From assembly GCA_022823665.1 (NCBI GenBank), contig JAJEHN010000016.1:86966-150965 (forward strand): a stretch of DNA of 64,000 bases, given 5' to 3'. This stretch comes from Thermoanaerobaculia bacterium. GTDB lineage: Bacteria > Acidobacteriota > Thermoanaerobaculia > Multivoradales > Multivoraceae. The translations under genes were made by a program, and so were the position numbers. Positions 23,740 through 34,780 of the stretch are shown here, in pieces; the first letter of the stretch is position 1; each line of letters starts with the position of its first letter. The notes beneath the pieces are model-generated. The model searched no databases and was not told the DNA's origin. It worked only from the letters and a program-made list of their open reading frames with translations.

Positions 23740-25686
23740 TCAAGGCCTGTCGAGGGTGGTCGCTGCCCGCAGCAGGAGGTCCTGCGACTCGCGCAGGCCG
23801 CCCTCGCGGCTGGTGGCGAGCCAGACGTCGGGGAGGTCGTTGGCGATGCGCCGGAGGTCTGCGCCGAGGGCAGTCCGGACCTTCGGCGCGAGTTCGTCGG
23901 CCCGCAGTCCGCGGCCGGCGGCGAGGCGTGCGATACCCAGGCGGCAGCACCAGGCCATGATTCGACAGGTCCAGTCGAGAGCGGTGTGGTTGGGGTCGCC
24001 GGCCAGCGGCTGGCGGATCTCGGCCAGCCGTGCGTACGTCCTTTGTAGCCGGGCGATGCTCAGCCGCCGGAAGCGCCGGTGGCTGAGGTCGTCGTCGATG
24101 AACCGGAGCAGGTAGAAGAGGGCGGTGCCGTTGAGCACCGGGCCGCCGCAGTCGAGGTCGACGGCGCCGAGATCGACGACGGTGCGCGCCAGCGTCTCGT
24201 CGCCGTCGTAGACCAGGCCAGCGGCATGGTCGAGCCAGGCCACTTCGTTGCGCTCCGGGCGGCTTGCCTCTTCCCGCGCCGTCTCGACAGACCAGGCGAA
24301 GCCGGCGCCGATCGATAGCGGCAGCTCGGCGATCGCGGGTGGCTGCAGGTGGCCGTGGTCGCCCCAGTCCGTGATGAGAAAACCCCGGGCGCCGGCCTCG
24401 GAGCCAGCTGTCGCGGCAAGGGCCAGGTTGCCGACGGCGTTCTGCAGCCGTCCGCCGAAGCTGTGCCAACTGCTGGTTCCCGGGCATACCCAGAACTCCC
24501 GACCCGAAGCCGCCAGCTTGTCGCACTGGTCGACGTACGGGTGGTTCGCTTCGTAGCCCCAGCACAAGGCGACTGCATCCTCCGGGACCTGGTCGACCAG
24601 TTCCGGGTAGCGCAGGATGATGTCGCCCCAGAAGAGCATCCGGCAGCCGCGCTCGGTGACCAGGCCGTGGACGCGGCGGAGGAAGTCGAGATACACGGCC
24701 GGCTTGCCGCGCTCTTCGCACGCCTTACCGGAGCGCCCTCGGCCGAGATCGAACGTCTCGTCGAGACCGACGTTGAACCGGGGGCTCGTGAACTGGGGCA
24801 GGAGCTCGTCGTAGAGGCCGGCGAGGAGTTCGAGGACCCGCGGGTCGGTGGCGCACAGGCTGAACGGCTCGGGGTCGATGGAGAAGGGGTGCTGGAAGCC
24901 CTCGGGCACTTCGGCCAGCGGCCGGTAGCGGTCGTGGACCAGCCAGCGATGGAAATGGCCGAAGCTGTTCTGGTTGGGCGTCAGCTCGATGAACCGCTCA
25001 CGGCAACAGGCATCGAGCCTGCGGATCTCCTCGGCGGTGAACGGAGAAGCGTCGCGCCAGACGTCCTCGTGGTCAGCGTAGGCGTAGGTGTGCTCGACGT
25101 AGAGCTGGAGGTGGTTGATCTTCCAGGCGGCGAGCCGCTCGATCAGCCGCTCTAGGTAGTCCATCCGGGGTACGCGGTTGCGGCTCACGTCGAGCATCGC
25201 GCCGCGGATGGGGAAGTCCGGCCGGTCTTCGATCTCGACGGCTGGCGCCTCGAAGCCGGCGGCCGCCGGCCGGCCGCGCGCGGCGAGCCACTGCTTCAGG
25301 GTGGAGGCCGCCCGGAACACTCCGGTCGGCGTCGCGGCGTCGACCCGGATGCCGCTACGGTCGACGCGCAGGCGATAGCTCTCGTCGGCTGGGACCTGGA
25401 CCGGCGCGTCTCGGCCGGACCCGGTCGAGTCGACCCGGACCCTGCAGGCAATGGCGGTCGCGGCCCCGGCGTCGTCGCCTGCGAACTCCGGCGCTGCCAG
25501 GTCGAGGGCGGAGTCCGCGAGTGCCCGGTGCAGGCCGGCGACCGCGAACTCCACTTCCTCCGAGGCCGGTCCCCGCTCGGTCCCTGCAGCCGTCACCTGG
25601 AGCGGGACGGGCAGGCCTCCCGGCAGGACCAGGGAGTCGGCGGCGTCAAGGACCTCGACCCGCCGCGGCGGCGGCCAGAGACTCAC
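23740..25686 (-). CDS. Family 20 glycoside hydrolase (beta-hexosaminidase-like), apparently cytosolic
   Basis: 648 residues from GTG 25686. The N-terminal part (to about 165) resembles the GH20b alpha/beta domain; the TIM barrel follows (RGAMLDVSRNRVP, then WKINHLQLYVEHTY). The catalytic Asp-Glu pair is in FNVGLDETFDLG. The C-terminal ~200 residues are mostly helical. No signal peptide is present, unlike most secreted hexosaminidases, so the substrate must be imported. GH20 enzymes remove terminal GlcNAc or GalNAc by substrate-assisted catalysis. It starts 11 bp after the VOC gene; the long upstream open frame is a shadow of that gene. Confidence 0.82.
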   Translation of the reverse strand: MSLWPPPRRVEVLDAADSLVLPGGLPVPLQVTAAGTERGPASEEVEFAVAGLHRALADSALDLAAPEFAGDDAGAATAIACRVRVDSTGSGRDAPVQVPADESYRLRVDRSGIRVDAATPTGVFRAASTLKQWLAARGRPAAAGFEAPAVEIEDRPDFPIRGAMLDVSRNRVPRMDYLERLIERLAAWKINHLQLYVEHTYAYADHEDVWRDASPFTAEEIRRLDACCRERFIELTPNQNSFGHFHRWLVHDRYRPLAEVPEGFQHPFSIDPEPFSLCATDPRVLELLAGLYDELLPQFTSPRFNVGLDETFDLGRGRSGKACEERGKPAVYLDFLRRVHGLVTERGCRMLFWGDIILRYPELVDQVPEDAVALCWGYEANHPYVDQCDKLAASGREFWVCPGTSSWHSFGGRLQNAVGNLALAATAGSEAGARGFLITDWGDHGHLQPPAIAELPLSIGAGFAWSVETAREEASRPERNEVAWLDHAAGLVYDGDETLARTVVDLGAVDLDCGGPVLNGTALFYLLRFIDDDLSHRRFRRLSIARLQRTYARLAEIRQPLAGDPNHTALDWTCRIMAWCCRLGIARLAAGRGLRADELAPKVRTALGADLRRIANDLPDVWLATSREGGLRESQDLLLRAATTLDRP

Positions 25687-25697
25687 GGGTCCGCGGC

Positions 25698-26345
25698 TCA
25701 GGCCCCCCGCAGCCGGATGTCGACGCCGGTCGGGCTGGTGTGGCGTCCGCCGACGGCGTTGGCCGTGGTCCAGGCGAGATGGTCGATCGCACGTCCCGCC
25801 GTCGGTTCCAGGTCGTCGTCGGTCTGCCGGAACAGCACCCGCATCGTGCCGTAGTTGACGGCCAGCAGGACGTCCTTGAAGGTCTCGGCCGGACCGGGGA
25901 CGTGCTCCAGCAGCCAGGCGCGGTCCTCCTCGCAGTCGGGGCCGAGGATGTGGACGTGGTGAAAGCATGGGTGAGCGGTGTCCTCGAGGAGCTCGATCTT
26001 CGCTCCCCAGGGATCCGTCACGAAGGAGATGTAGAGCTTGGCCGGCCCGAAGTGCCGCGGTTCCCAGAACTCGGTGGCGCCATCGCCGAGCATGGCCGCA
26101 TGCACGTTGTCGAGGTTGTCGACGGACCACCCCGAGTGGTCGAGCCCGGTGCCGATGCTGGGGCCGGGGCTCTCGGCATGCCGCCAATGGAGGTCCGCGG
26201 TACCTTCGCCGGCCCGGAACCTGGCGGCGGCGCCGGCGATGCTCTCCAGCACTTCGCCGCCGAAGTGCCGCGCGTACCAGTCGGCGGCGGCGACCGGGTC
26301 GGAGGCGTTCAGCGCCAGGCGGTTGAATCGGCAGGTGTCGGTCAT
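25698..26345 (-). CDS. VOC/glyoxalase superfamily protein, two-domain
   Basis: 215 residues. The first half has the paired beta-alpha-beta-beta-beta pattern (NRLALNASDPVAAADWY, then FVTDPWGAKIELLED). The second half starts at HHVHILGPD and ends with HLAWTTA. His and Glu residues at the usual metal-ligand places are visible (HVHI, KIELLE), so it may be a metal-dependent lyase, dioxygenase or isomerase. GAGGAG precedes the ATG. It heads the GH20/kinase unit. Confidence 0.78.
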   Translation of the reverse strand: MTDTCRFNRLALNASDPVAAADWYARHFGGEVLESIAGAAARFRAGEGTADLHWRHAESPGPSIGTGLDHSGWSVDNLDNVHAAMLGDGATEFWEPRHFGPAKLYISFVTDPWGAKIELLEDTAHPCFHHVHILGPDCEEDRAWLLEHVPGPAETFKDVLLAVNYGTMRVLFRQTDDDLEPTAGRAIDHLAWTTANAVGGRHTSPTGVDIRLRGA

Positions 26346-26483
26346 TTGGGGAGGCTCCTCAGGCTTCGGTTGGGCGGAAAGAGAAGGGCGGTGATTGTGT
26401 CACCGATCGGCCGTGCCGCGCGGGTCTCGTCCGATCGGGCGTAAGCTGTGTCCCGTGAGAGGGATGCGGGGCGGCAGCCCGCC

Positions 26484-28681
26484 ATGACGACGCCGGCCGG
26501 GGACCGCGAGGCGCTATCGGGCGTCGTCGAGCGGGTCGTCTTCCACAATCCGGACAACGGATTCGCGGTGCTCCGCATACGGGTGCGGGGCAGCTTCCAG
26601 TTGACGACCGTGGTGGGACGGCTGCCGCTGGTCTCCCAGGGGGAGACGATCCAGGCTTCCGGCTCGTGGAAGAACGACCCCAACCACGGGGTCCAGTTCC
26701 AGGCCGAGCGGCTTGCCGTGTCGCCGCCCGATTCGCTGGACGGCATCCGTCGCTATCTCGGTTCGGGCAAGGTGCATGGCGTCGGCCCCAAGATGGCGAA
26801 ACGCCTCGTCAAGGCGTTCGGCGAGGACGTGTTCGACGTCATCGAGAACGAGCCCGAGCGCCTGGTGGAGGTTCCCGGCATCGGTCCCAAGCGGGCGAAG
26901 AGTCTGAGCGAAGGCTTCAGGGACCAGAAGGCTGTGCGGGACATCATGGTCTTCCTGCAGACGCACGGTCTCGGCTCGGCGCGGGCGGCCCGGATCTATC
27001 GGACCTACGGCGCCGACGCGGCGACGTTGCTCACGGAGGATCCGTACCGGTTGGCGCGGGACATCCGCGGCATCGGCTTCAGGATCGCGGACAGCATCGG
27101 CGCCAGTCTGGGCAAGGACCGCGAGGGTCTGCCGCGGGCGCGGGCCGGCCTCGGCTACACGCTGGAGCAGGCGCGAGGCGCCGGACACTGCGGGCTTCCC
27201 CGGAACGAGCTTCTCGAGCAGGCGCGGGAACTGCTGAAGATCCCGGAGGAGATCCTGACCACCGCACTGTCGGACGAACTGAACGCCGGGCGGCTTGCTG
27301 TCACGCGTCTGAACGGCGAAGAGGCCGTCTTCCTTCCGCCGCTGCTGTCGGCCGAGCGCGTTATCGCCCGCCGGCTGGGTGAGTTGTTTCGGGCCGACCC
27401 GCCGTCCTGGGCCGACATCGATGCCGCCAAGGCGCTGGCCTGGGTGGAGAAGCGCCTCGACGTGACGCTCGCGCCGACCCAGCGAACCGCGGTGGAGACG
27501 AGCCTCCGTTCGCGCGTCGCCGTGATTACCGGCGGCCCGGGCGTTGGCAAGACGACTCTGGTCAACGCTCTGCTCCGGATCCTGAAGGCCCGCAATGTGC
27601 GCTGCGCGCTCTGCGCCCCTACGGGTCGCGCGGCCAAGCGGCTCGGCGAGAGCACCGGCGAGACGGCGAAGACAATCCACCGGCTGCTCGAGATCGACCC
27701 GTCGAGCGGCGCCTTCCGCCGCGGCCGCCTGCGCCCGCTCGATTGCGGTCTGCTGGTCGTCGACGAATCCTCCATGGTAGACGTCGAGCTGATGGCGGCG
27801 CTGCTCCAGGCGCTGCCGGCGGAGGGGTCGCTGCTGCTCATCGGCGACGCGGACCAGTTGCCCTCGGTCGGCCCGGGACAGGTCCTGCGGGACCTGATCG
27901 ACTCGGGGGCGATTCCCGTGGCCCGCCTCCAGGAGATCTTCCGCCAGGCGGACAACAGCCGGATCGTGCGCAACGCGCACCGGGTGAACCAGGGCTACCT
28001 GCCGGAACTGGAGACCGCGCGGGGCGAGCTGAGCGACTTCTATTTCGTACCGGCCGATGACGCCGAGGACGGCCAGCGCAAGGTGGTCGAGATCGTCGCC
28101 GGCCGGATCGGCCGCCGTTTCGGTCTCGATCCCATCCGCGACGTCCAGGTCCTGTCGCCGATGAACCGCGGACCGCTCGGCGTGCGCACCCTGAACGTGA
28201 CCCTGCAGGCGGTCCTGAACCCGGCGCCGGAGTCAGGCGCGGTCGAGGTGGAGCGCTTCGGCTGGAAGTACCGCGCCGGCGACAAGGTGATGCAGACCGA
28301 GAACGACTACGACAAGGACGTGTTCAACGGCGATCTCGGCCGCATCGTGTCGATCGATCCGGGCGCCGAGCAGATGACGATCGCCTTCGACGGCCGCCCC
28401 GTCGAGTACCGCTTCAGCGACCTGGACCGGCTCATGCTGGCCTACGCCGTCACCGTCCACAAATCCCAGGGCTCCGAGTACCCGGCGGTGGTCGTGCCGG
28501 TAACGACGCACCACTACGTCATGCTGCGCCGCAACCTGCTCTACACGGCGATCACCCGCGGCCGGAAGCTCGTCGTGATCGTCGGCCAGAAGTGGGCGCT
28601 CGAGAAGGCCGTGGAGGAAGCGTCCGACCTGCGCCGCTACTCGACGCTGCGCGAGCAGCTGGCGGCGCTGGCGTCCGGGAG

Positions 28682-28685
<4 letters not shown>
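26484..28685 (+). CDS. recD2: RecD2-type ATP-dependent DNA helicase
   Basis: 733 residues from ATG 26484; GTG 26448 would add 12 residues. An N-terminal OB-like region is followed by helix-hairpin-helix repeats (GVGPKMAKRL, GIGPKRAKSL), then SF1 helicase motifs: Walker A GGPGVGKTTLVNALL, Walker B LLVVDESSMVD, and the C-terminal UvrD-like motif TVHKSQGSEYPAVVVP. RecD2 is a 5'-3' helicase in bacteria that lack RecBCD. No RecB or RecC gene is nearby. The last 4 bases overlap the end of the convergent symporter gene. Confidence 0.92.
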
Positions 28686-30379
<1,694 letters not shown>

Positions 30380-30418
30380 CGCGGGAGTCGGGAGTCAGAG
30401 TCGAACGTCGGTGACCGC

Positions 30419-30673
30419 TCAGCCGACTCCGTAGCGGCGGTCCAGGCGGTCCATCACGGCTGCGTAGACCAGGATCAGCACGACGAAGACGTAGATCGAT
30501 CCCTGGTGCGCGAACCAGAACCCGAGCGGGAAGCCGCCGACGCGGGCTTCGTTCAGCGGCTCGACCAGGAAGATGCCGAGGACGTAGGAGCAGACGAACC
30601 AGATGGAGAGCAGGATCGCCATCAACCGCAGGTTTGCCCGCCAGTAGGCCGAAGGGTCGGGTTGTTTGCTCAA
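30419..30673 (-). CDS. DUF4212 small subunit of the sodium/solute symporter
   Basis: 84 residues from TTG 30673 with two membrane segments (MAILLSIWFVCSYVLGIFLV and IYVFVVLILVYAAVMDRLDR) and the family pattern YWRANLRL plus GFPLGFWFAHQGS. No ATG or GTG lies in frame upstream before the homology. TACTAT lies 8 nt before the TTG, so the mRNA may be leaderless. The protein is known to pair with VC_2705-type symporters. Confidence 0.85.
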   Translation of the reverse strand: MSKQPDPSAYWRANLRLMAILLSIWFVCSYVLGIFLVEPLNEARVGGFPLGFWFAHQGSIYVFVVLILVYAAVMDRLDRRYGVG

Positions 30674-30681
30674 GAGCCGGC

Positions 30682-30711
30682 ATAGTACACCGTCACTCAA
30701 GCTCCTAGACT
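30682..30711. promoter_or_regulatory. Divergent leaderless promoter pair
   Basis: In the 45-bp gap the minus strand has TACTAT (30687 to 30682), 8 nt before the DUF4212 TTG. The plus strand has TAGACT (30706-30711), 7 nt before the acyltransferase ATG. Neither gene has a Shine-Dalgarno sequence. Confidence 0.45.
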
Positions 30712-30718
30712 GAGACGA

Positions 30719-31663
30719 ATGTCCGACCGCGCCATCGCAGCCTTCCTCTATGCCATCTCCTGGCTGGTCCGCCTGTTGCCGGCGGCCGCGTTCGGGCCGG
30801 TTTCGGGCTTGCTGGCGCATCTGCGGGGCGTGACTCCGCGCGACGTCCGGCTGATGCGGCAGAACCTGGCGGTGGTGCTGCGGCTGCCTCCGGGCTCGGT
30901 GGAGGCGCGTGACCTGGAATGGCGCTGCGTGCGCCACCAGATCGTGGCGGCGCTCGAGACGGTCCGGATCAGCTTCGACCGGAAACGGCTCGACGTCGCG
31001 TCGATGGATGGCTTCGACGATCTGCGGGAACTGATGGCCGAGGTCGAGGAGCACGGTCGCGGTCAGGTGCTGGTCACCGGTCACCTGGGCGCCTGGGAAC
31101 TGCTGGCCCAGAGCACCGTCCGCGCCTCCTCGTCGCCGGTCTGCGCGGTGGCCAAGCCATCGCGCGCCAGGGCGGCGTCCGTGTTCGTCGAGCGGATGCG
31201 GGCTCGGGCCGGAGTCCGGGTGATCTGGAGCGGCCGGACGTCCCTCCTTCGGGACATGTTGAGCTGCCTCAAACGGCGGGAGACCCTGATCATGGTCGTC
31301 GACCAGCGGCCGGACCAGCGGCGCGGGCCGGAGGTGGACTTTCTGGGTCGCCGCACCGTGTTCGTTGGTGGTCCGGCGGCGCTGGCGGCGAAGCGCGACT
31401 GCCCGCTGATCGCCGCCTTCTGTATCCGCGAAGGGCCCTTCAGCTACCGCCTGGAGAGCGAGATGCTGCGCCGGCCCGGCGGCTCGCGTGATCCGGTGGA
31501 GTTGTCGCAGAGAATCGCGGCTGCTATCGAACGGAGAGTACGGGCGCAGCCGGAGCAGTGGATGTGGAACTACCGGCGGTGGAACTACGATGCGGAGGAA
31601 CTGGCCGCCGTGGGCCTGGGGCGCACCGGCTCGGGGACAACCGGGATGAGGAACTCACCATGA
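30719..31663 (+). CDS. LpxL/HtrB-type lysophospholipid/lipid A acyltransferase
   Basis: 314 residues. The HxxxxE catalytic motif is in TGHLGAWELL (about residues 120-129), and VVDQRPDQRRG is the next conserved block. An N-terminal hydrophobic helix (residues about 7-27) should hold it at the inner membrane. The family adds secondary acyl chains to lipid A, consistent with a didermic cell; an ornithine-lipid or other acceptor is possible. The stop overlaps the sulfatase start (ATGA). Confidence 0.85.
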   Translation: MSDRAIAAFLYAISWLVRLLPAAAFGPVSGLLAHLRGVTPRDVRLMRQNLAVVLRLPPGSVEARDLEWRCVRHQIVAALETVRISFDRKRLDVASMDGFDDLRELMAEVEEHGRGQVLVTGHLGAWELLAQSTVRASSSPVCAVAKPSRARAASVFVERMRARAGVRVIWSGRTSLLRDMLSCLKRRETLIMVVDQRPDQRRGPEVDFLGRRTVFVGGPAALAAKRDCPLIAAFCIREGPFSYRLESEMLRRPGGSRDPVELSQRIAAAIERRVRAQPEQWMWNYRRWNYDAEELAAVGLGRTGSGTTGMRNSP

Positions 31664-33219
31664 CGACGAATCGACGAAGACGGATGACGGCACCGAGTGT
31701 CGGGCCGCTCCTGGCCGCGGCTTGCATGGCGACGCTGCTGGTCGCGGCGCCGGCCCGGGCCGCCGAGCGGCCGAACATCGTGTTCATCCTGATCGACGAC
31801 CAGCGTTTCGACGCGGCGTCGGCGCTCGGCCACCCGTTCCTCGAGACGCCTCACCTCGACCGGCTGATCGAGCGGGGCGTGCTGTTCGAGAACGCCTTCG
31901 TGACCACGTCGCTGTGCTCGCCGAGCCGCGCCTCGATCCTGACCGGTCAGTACGCCCACCGGCACGGCGTCCTGGACAACCGCACGCGGCTGGATCCGGA
32001 GACGCCGACCTTCCCGCAGGAACTCCAGAGCGCGGGCTACCGGACGGCCTTCGTCGGCAAGTGGCACATGGGCGGCACGTCCGACGCCCCCCGGCCCGGA
32101 TTCGATCGCTGGGTCTCGTTCCCGGGGCAGGGCCTCTACTACAACCAGACCTTCAACATCGACGGCGAACGGGTACCGCGGCAGGGGTACACGACGGACC
32201 TGATCACGGACTACGCGCTGGATTTCCTGGCCGGCGCCGAAGGGGAGGAGGCGCCGTTCCTGCTCTACGTTTCGCACAAGGCGGTGCATGCGTCGTTCCG
32301 CCCCGCGGAACGCCATCTCGGCAGCTATGCCGGGCAGCGGTATCCACCGCCGGTGACGATGCCGAACCGGCACGAGAACTACGAGGGCAAGCCGAACTGG
32401 GTCGAGGCGCAGCGGCGGAGCTGGCACGGCGTCGACGGCCTGTACGACAACTCGGTCGACTTCCAGCAGTTCGCCGTGGACTACGCGGAGACGATGCGCG
32501 GCGTCGACGACAGCGTGGGCCGGATCGTCGGGGCACTGGAAGAGCGGGGCCTGTTGGAAGAAACCCTGCTCGTGTTCACGTCGGACAACGGCTTCCAGTT
32601 CGGCGAGCACGGACTGATCGACAAGCGGACGATGTACGAGGCGTCGATCCGGGTGCCGCTGGTCGTGATGGCGCCGTGGCTCGAGGGCGGCTCCGGGGGC
32701 CTCAGGCGTCCCGAGATGATCGTCAACCTCGACTTCGCCCCCACCTTCCTCGAGGCCGCGGGGCTGGACGTTCCGGGCACGGTCCAGGGCCGGTCCTTCT
32801 TCGGCCTGCTCGAAGTCGGTCCCGGCGCCGAGCAGCCGCCGTGGCGGGACGCCTTCCTTTACGAGTACTTCTGGGAGCGGGCCTTCCCCCAGACGCCGAC
32901 GGTGCTGGGCGTGCGCACCGATCGCTACAAGTTCATGCGCTTCCACGGCGTCTGGGACCGCTACGAGCTCTACGACGTGCAGGCCGACCCCGAGGAGCGG
33001 CGGAATCTCCTGGGCGGCTTCATCACCCGTCACGGCGCCGGCAACGTCGAGGCCCGGCTTCGCGTGGCGGCCGCGAACGCCGCCCGCAATCCCCGCGACG
33101 ACTGGGCCCGCGACGTGCTGGAGCTCAAGGCGCTCTTCGACCGGCTCTCGACGCGGCTCGACGAACTCCTCGACGAGACGGGGGCCCTCCGGGAGCCCAG
33201 CTGGCTGCCTCGTCGCTAG
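31660..33219 (+). CDS. Secreted type I sulfatase
   Basis: 519 residues with a signal peptide (ending PARAAE). The formylglycine motif is CSPSR (C86) in SLCSPSRASILTG, followed by GKWHMGG. Metal ligands are IDDQ near residue 46 and SDNGFQFGEHG near residue 307. The maturation-site Cys means it needs a formylglycine-generating enzyme from elsewhere in the genome. Sulfated polysaccharide or aryl sulfate is the likely substrate class. It is coupled to the acyltransferase gene. Confidence 0.9.
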   Translation: MTTNRRRRMTAPSVGPLLAAACMATLLVAAPARAAERPNIVFILIDDQRFDAASALGHPFLETPHLDRLIERGVLFENAFVTTSLCSPSRASILTGQYAHRHGVLDNRTRLDPETPTFPQELQSAGYRTAFVGKWHMGGTSDAPRPGFDRWVSFPGQGLYYNQTFNIDGERVPRQGYTTDLITDYALDFLAGAEGEEAPFLLYVSHKAVHASFRPAERHLGSYAGQRYPPPVTMPNRHENYEGKPNWVEAQRRSWHGVDGLYDNSVDFQQFAVDYAETMRGVDDSVGRIVGALEERGLLEETLLVFTSDNGFQFGEHGLIDKRTMYEASIRVPLVVMAPWLEGGSGGLRRPEMIVNLDFAPTFLEAAGLDVPGTVQGRSFFGLLEVGPGAEQPPWRDAFLYEYFWERAFPQTPTVLGVRTDRYKFMRFHGVWDRYELYDVQADPEERRNLLGGFITRHGAGNVEARLRVAAANAARNPRDDWARDVLELKALFDRLSTRLDELLDETGALREPSWLPRR

Positions 33220-33225
33220 CGCCGC

Positions 33226-34185
33226 CTAGAGCTTCCGCAGCCGGATCCGCCGCACGGCGTGGTCCGGCGCCTTTTCCAGGATCAGGTCCGCGCGCTCGCG
33301 GGTCGGCAGGATGTTCTGGACCAGGTTCGGTTCGTTGATCGTCTTCCAGATGCCGCGGGCGGTGTCGATCGCGTCTTTCTCGCTCAGGCTGGCGTAGCGG
33401 TGGAAGTAGGAGTCCGGATCCCGGAACGCGGTGTCGCGGAAGGTAAGGAAACGCTCGACGTACCAGCGCTCGATCACCTCGGTCTCGGCGTCGACGTAGA
33501 TCGAGAAGTCGAAGAGGTCGGAGAGCATGAGCCGGCTGTTGCGCGACGGCGACTGCGAGCGGGCCTGCAGCACGTTCAGGCCCTCGAGGATCACGATGTC
33601 GGGCTGGTCGACGACCTCGGTGACACCGGGAAGGATGTCGTACGAGTGGTGCGAGTACACGGGATGCTCGACCTTCCGCTCGCCCGACTTGACCTGGAGC
33701 ACGAAGTTCACCAGCGTGCGCAGGTCGAAGCTCTCCGGAAAGCCCTTGCGCTCCATCAGGTCGCGCTCTTCCAGCACCGCGTTGGGATGGAGGAAGCCGT
33801 CGGTCGTCACCAGGTCGACCTGGGGATGGTTCGGCCAGCGGGCCAGCAGTTCGCGGAGGATGCGGCCGGTAGTGCTCTTGCCGACCGCGACGCTGCCGCC
33901 GATCCCGATGATGTAGGGCACCTTGGCCGTCAGGCCCCCCAGGAACGTGCTGCTGGCCCGGTAGAGATCCTGGGTGGCGCCGACGTAGAGATTGAGCAGC
34001 CTCGACATCGGCAGGTAGATCTGCGCGACCTCTTCGAGCGAGACCTGCTCGTTGATGCCGCGCAGGCGCTCCAGTTCCTTCTCGGAGAGCGGCAGCGGCG
34101 TCTCGGCCCGCAGCCGTCCCCACGCCTCCTCGTCGAAGGGGACGTAGATCGAATCGGTGAGGCTGTCGACCCTGTGGTTGGTCAA
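33226..34185 (-). CDS. coaA: Type I pantothenate kinase
   Basis: 319 residues from TTG 34185, close to the 316 of Escherichia coli CoaA. The P-loop is [19 protein letters not shown] and EGLNVLQ are conserved family blocks. The enzyme makes 4'-phosphopantothenate, the first step of coenzyme A synthesis. An ATG at 34266 is in frame but would overlap the peroxiredoxin gene and adds sequence not found in the family; GGGAG lies 4 nt before the TTG. It follows the peroxiredoxin gene by 31 bp. Confidence 0.87.
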   Translation of the reverse strand: MTNHRVDSLTDSIYVPFDEEAWGRLRAETPLPLSEKELERLRGINEQVSLEEVAQIYLPMSRLLNLYVGATQDLYRASSTFLGGLTAKVPYIIGIGGSVAVGKSTTGRILRELLARWPNHPQVDLVTTDGFLHPNAVLEERDLMERKGFPESFDLRTLVNFVLQVKSGERKVEHPVYSHHSYDILPGVTEVVDQPDIVILEGLNVLQARSQSPSRNSRLMLSDLFDFSIYVDAETEVIERWYVERFLTFRDTAFRDPDSYFHRYASLSEKDAIDTARGIWKTINEPNLVQNILPTRERADLILEKAPDHAVRRIRLRKL

Positions 34186-34216
34186 GAGACTCCCAGGCTG
34201 AGGACTGCCGGGCGAC

Positions 34217-34702
34217 TCAGCCGAGCTGTTCGATGACCGCTTCGGCGGCGCTGACGCCGACTTCACCGGCCGGCTCGACGCCGAGGTAGGTCACCACGCC
34301 GTCGTCGATGATCGCGGCGTAGCGTTTCGACCTGGTGCCCATGCCGAAACGCGAAGCGTCGAGTTCGAGCCCGATCTTCGAGGTGAACTCGCCATTGCCG
34401 TCGGACAGCAGGACGATGTCGTCGGGGATGCTCCGCGCCTTGCGCCACTCGTTGATGACGAAGACGTCGTTGACGGCGAGGCAGGCCACGGTGTCGACGT
34501 TGCCCGACTTGATCGCCTCGAGGTTCTCGATGAAACCCGGCATGTGGACCTCCGAACAGGTCGGGGTCATCGCGCCGGGCACCGCGAAGAGAACGACCTT
34601 CTTGCCTTCGAACAGCTCGCGGGTCGAGATGTCGACGATGCCGTTCTGGGTCATCTGCTTGAAACTGGCTTCCGGGATCGGATCCCCGGTCTTGATGCTC
34701 AT
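34217..34702 (-). CDS. Peroxiredoxin of the Prx5 type
   Basis: 161 residues. The peroxidatic Cys is in [16 protein letters not shown] (about residue 49), in the TPTCS form typical of Prx5/hybrid peroxiredoxins. No resolving Cys follows in the usual C-terminal place; the second Cys is at TVACLAVND. It reduces H2O2 or organic peroxides. ATG 34702 is preferred because the upstream part of the frame is non-homologous. Confidence 0.9.
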   Translation of the reverse strand: MSIKTGDPIPEASFKQMTQNGIVDISTRELFEGKKVVLFAVPGAMTPTCSEVHMPGFIENLEAIKSGNVDTVACLAVNDVFVINEWRKARSIPDDIVLLSDGNGEFTSKIGLELDASRFGMGTRSKRYAAIIDDGVVTYLGVEPAGEVGVSAAEAVIEQLG

Positions 34703-34743
34703 CGAGGTTTGCTCCGTAGGAGGAATTGGGCTCCGCAGCGTTC

Positions 34744-34772
34744 TTGGTCGCAGGGGGGCGGCAGTATAGCTT
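34744..34772 (+). promoter_or_regulatory. Promoter of the BtuFCD-like operon
   Basis: TTGGTC (34744-34749) and TAGCTT (34767-34772) are separated by 17 bp, and the -10 lies 8 nt before the ATG at 34781. There is no room for a cobalamin riboswitch in the 78-bp gap. Confidence 0.4.
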
Positions 34773-34780
34773 CGATTCCC

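Noticed and set aside
25687..26187. N-terminal extension of the GH20 protein
   Set aside because: The extra 167 residues are an Arg/Pro-rich shadow of the VOC gene; GTG 25686 directly precedes the conserved domain.
34703..34780. Cobalamin riboswitch before the BtuFCD-like operon
   Set aside because: Only 78 bp lie between the divergent starts, too short for the aptamer, and no B12-box-like sequence was seen.
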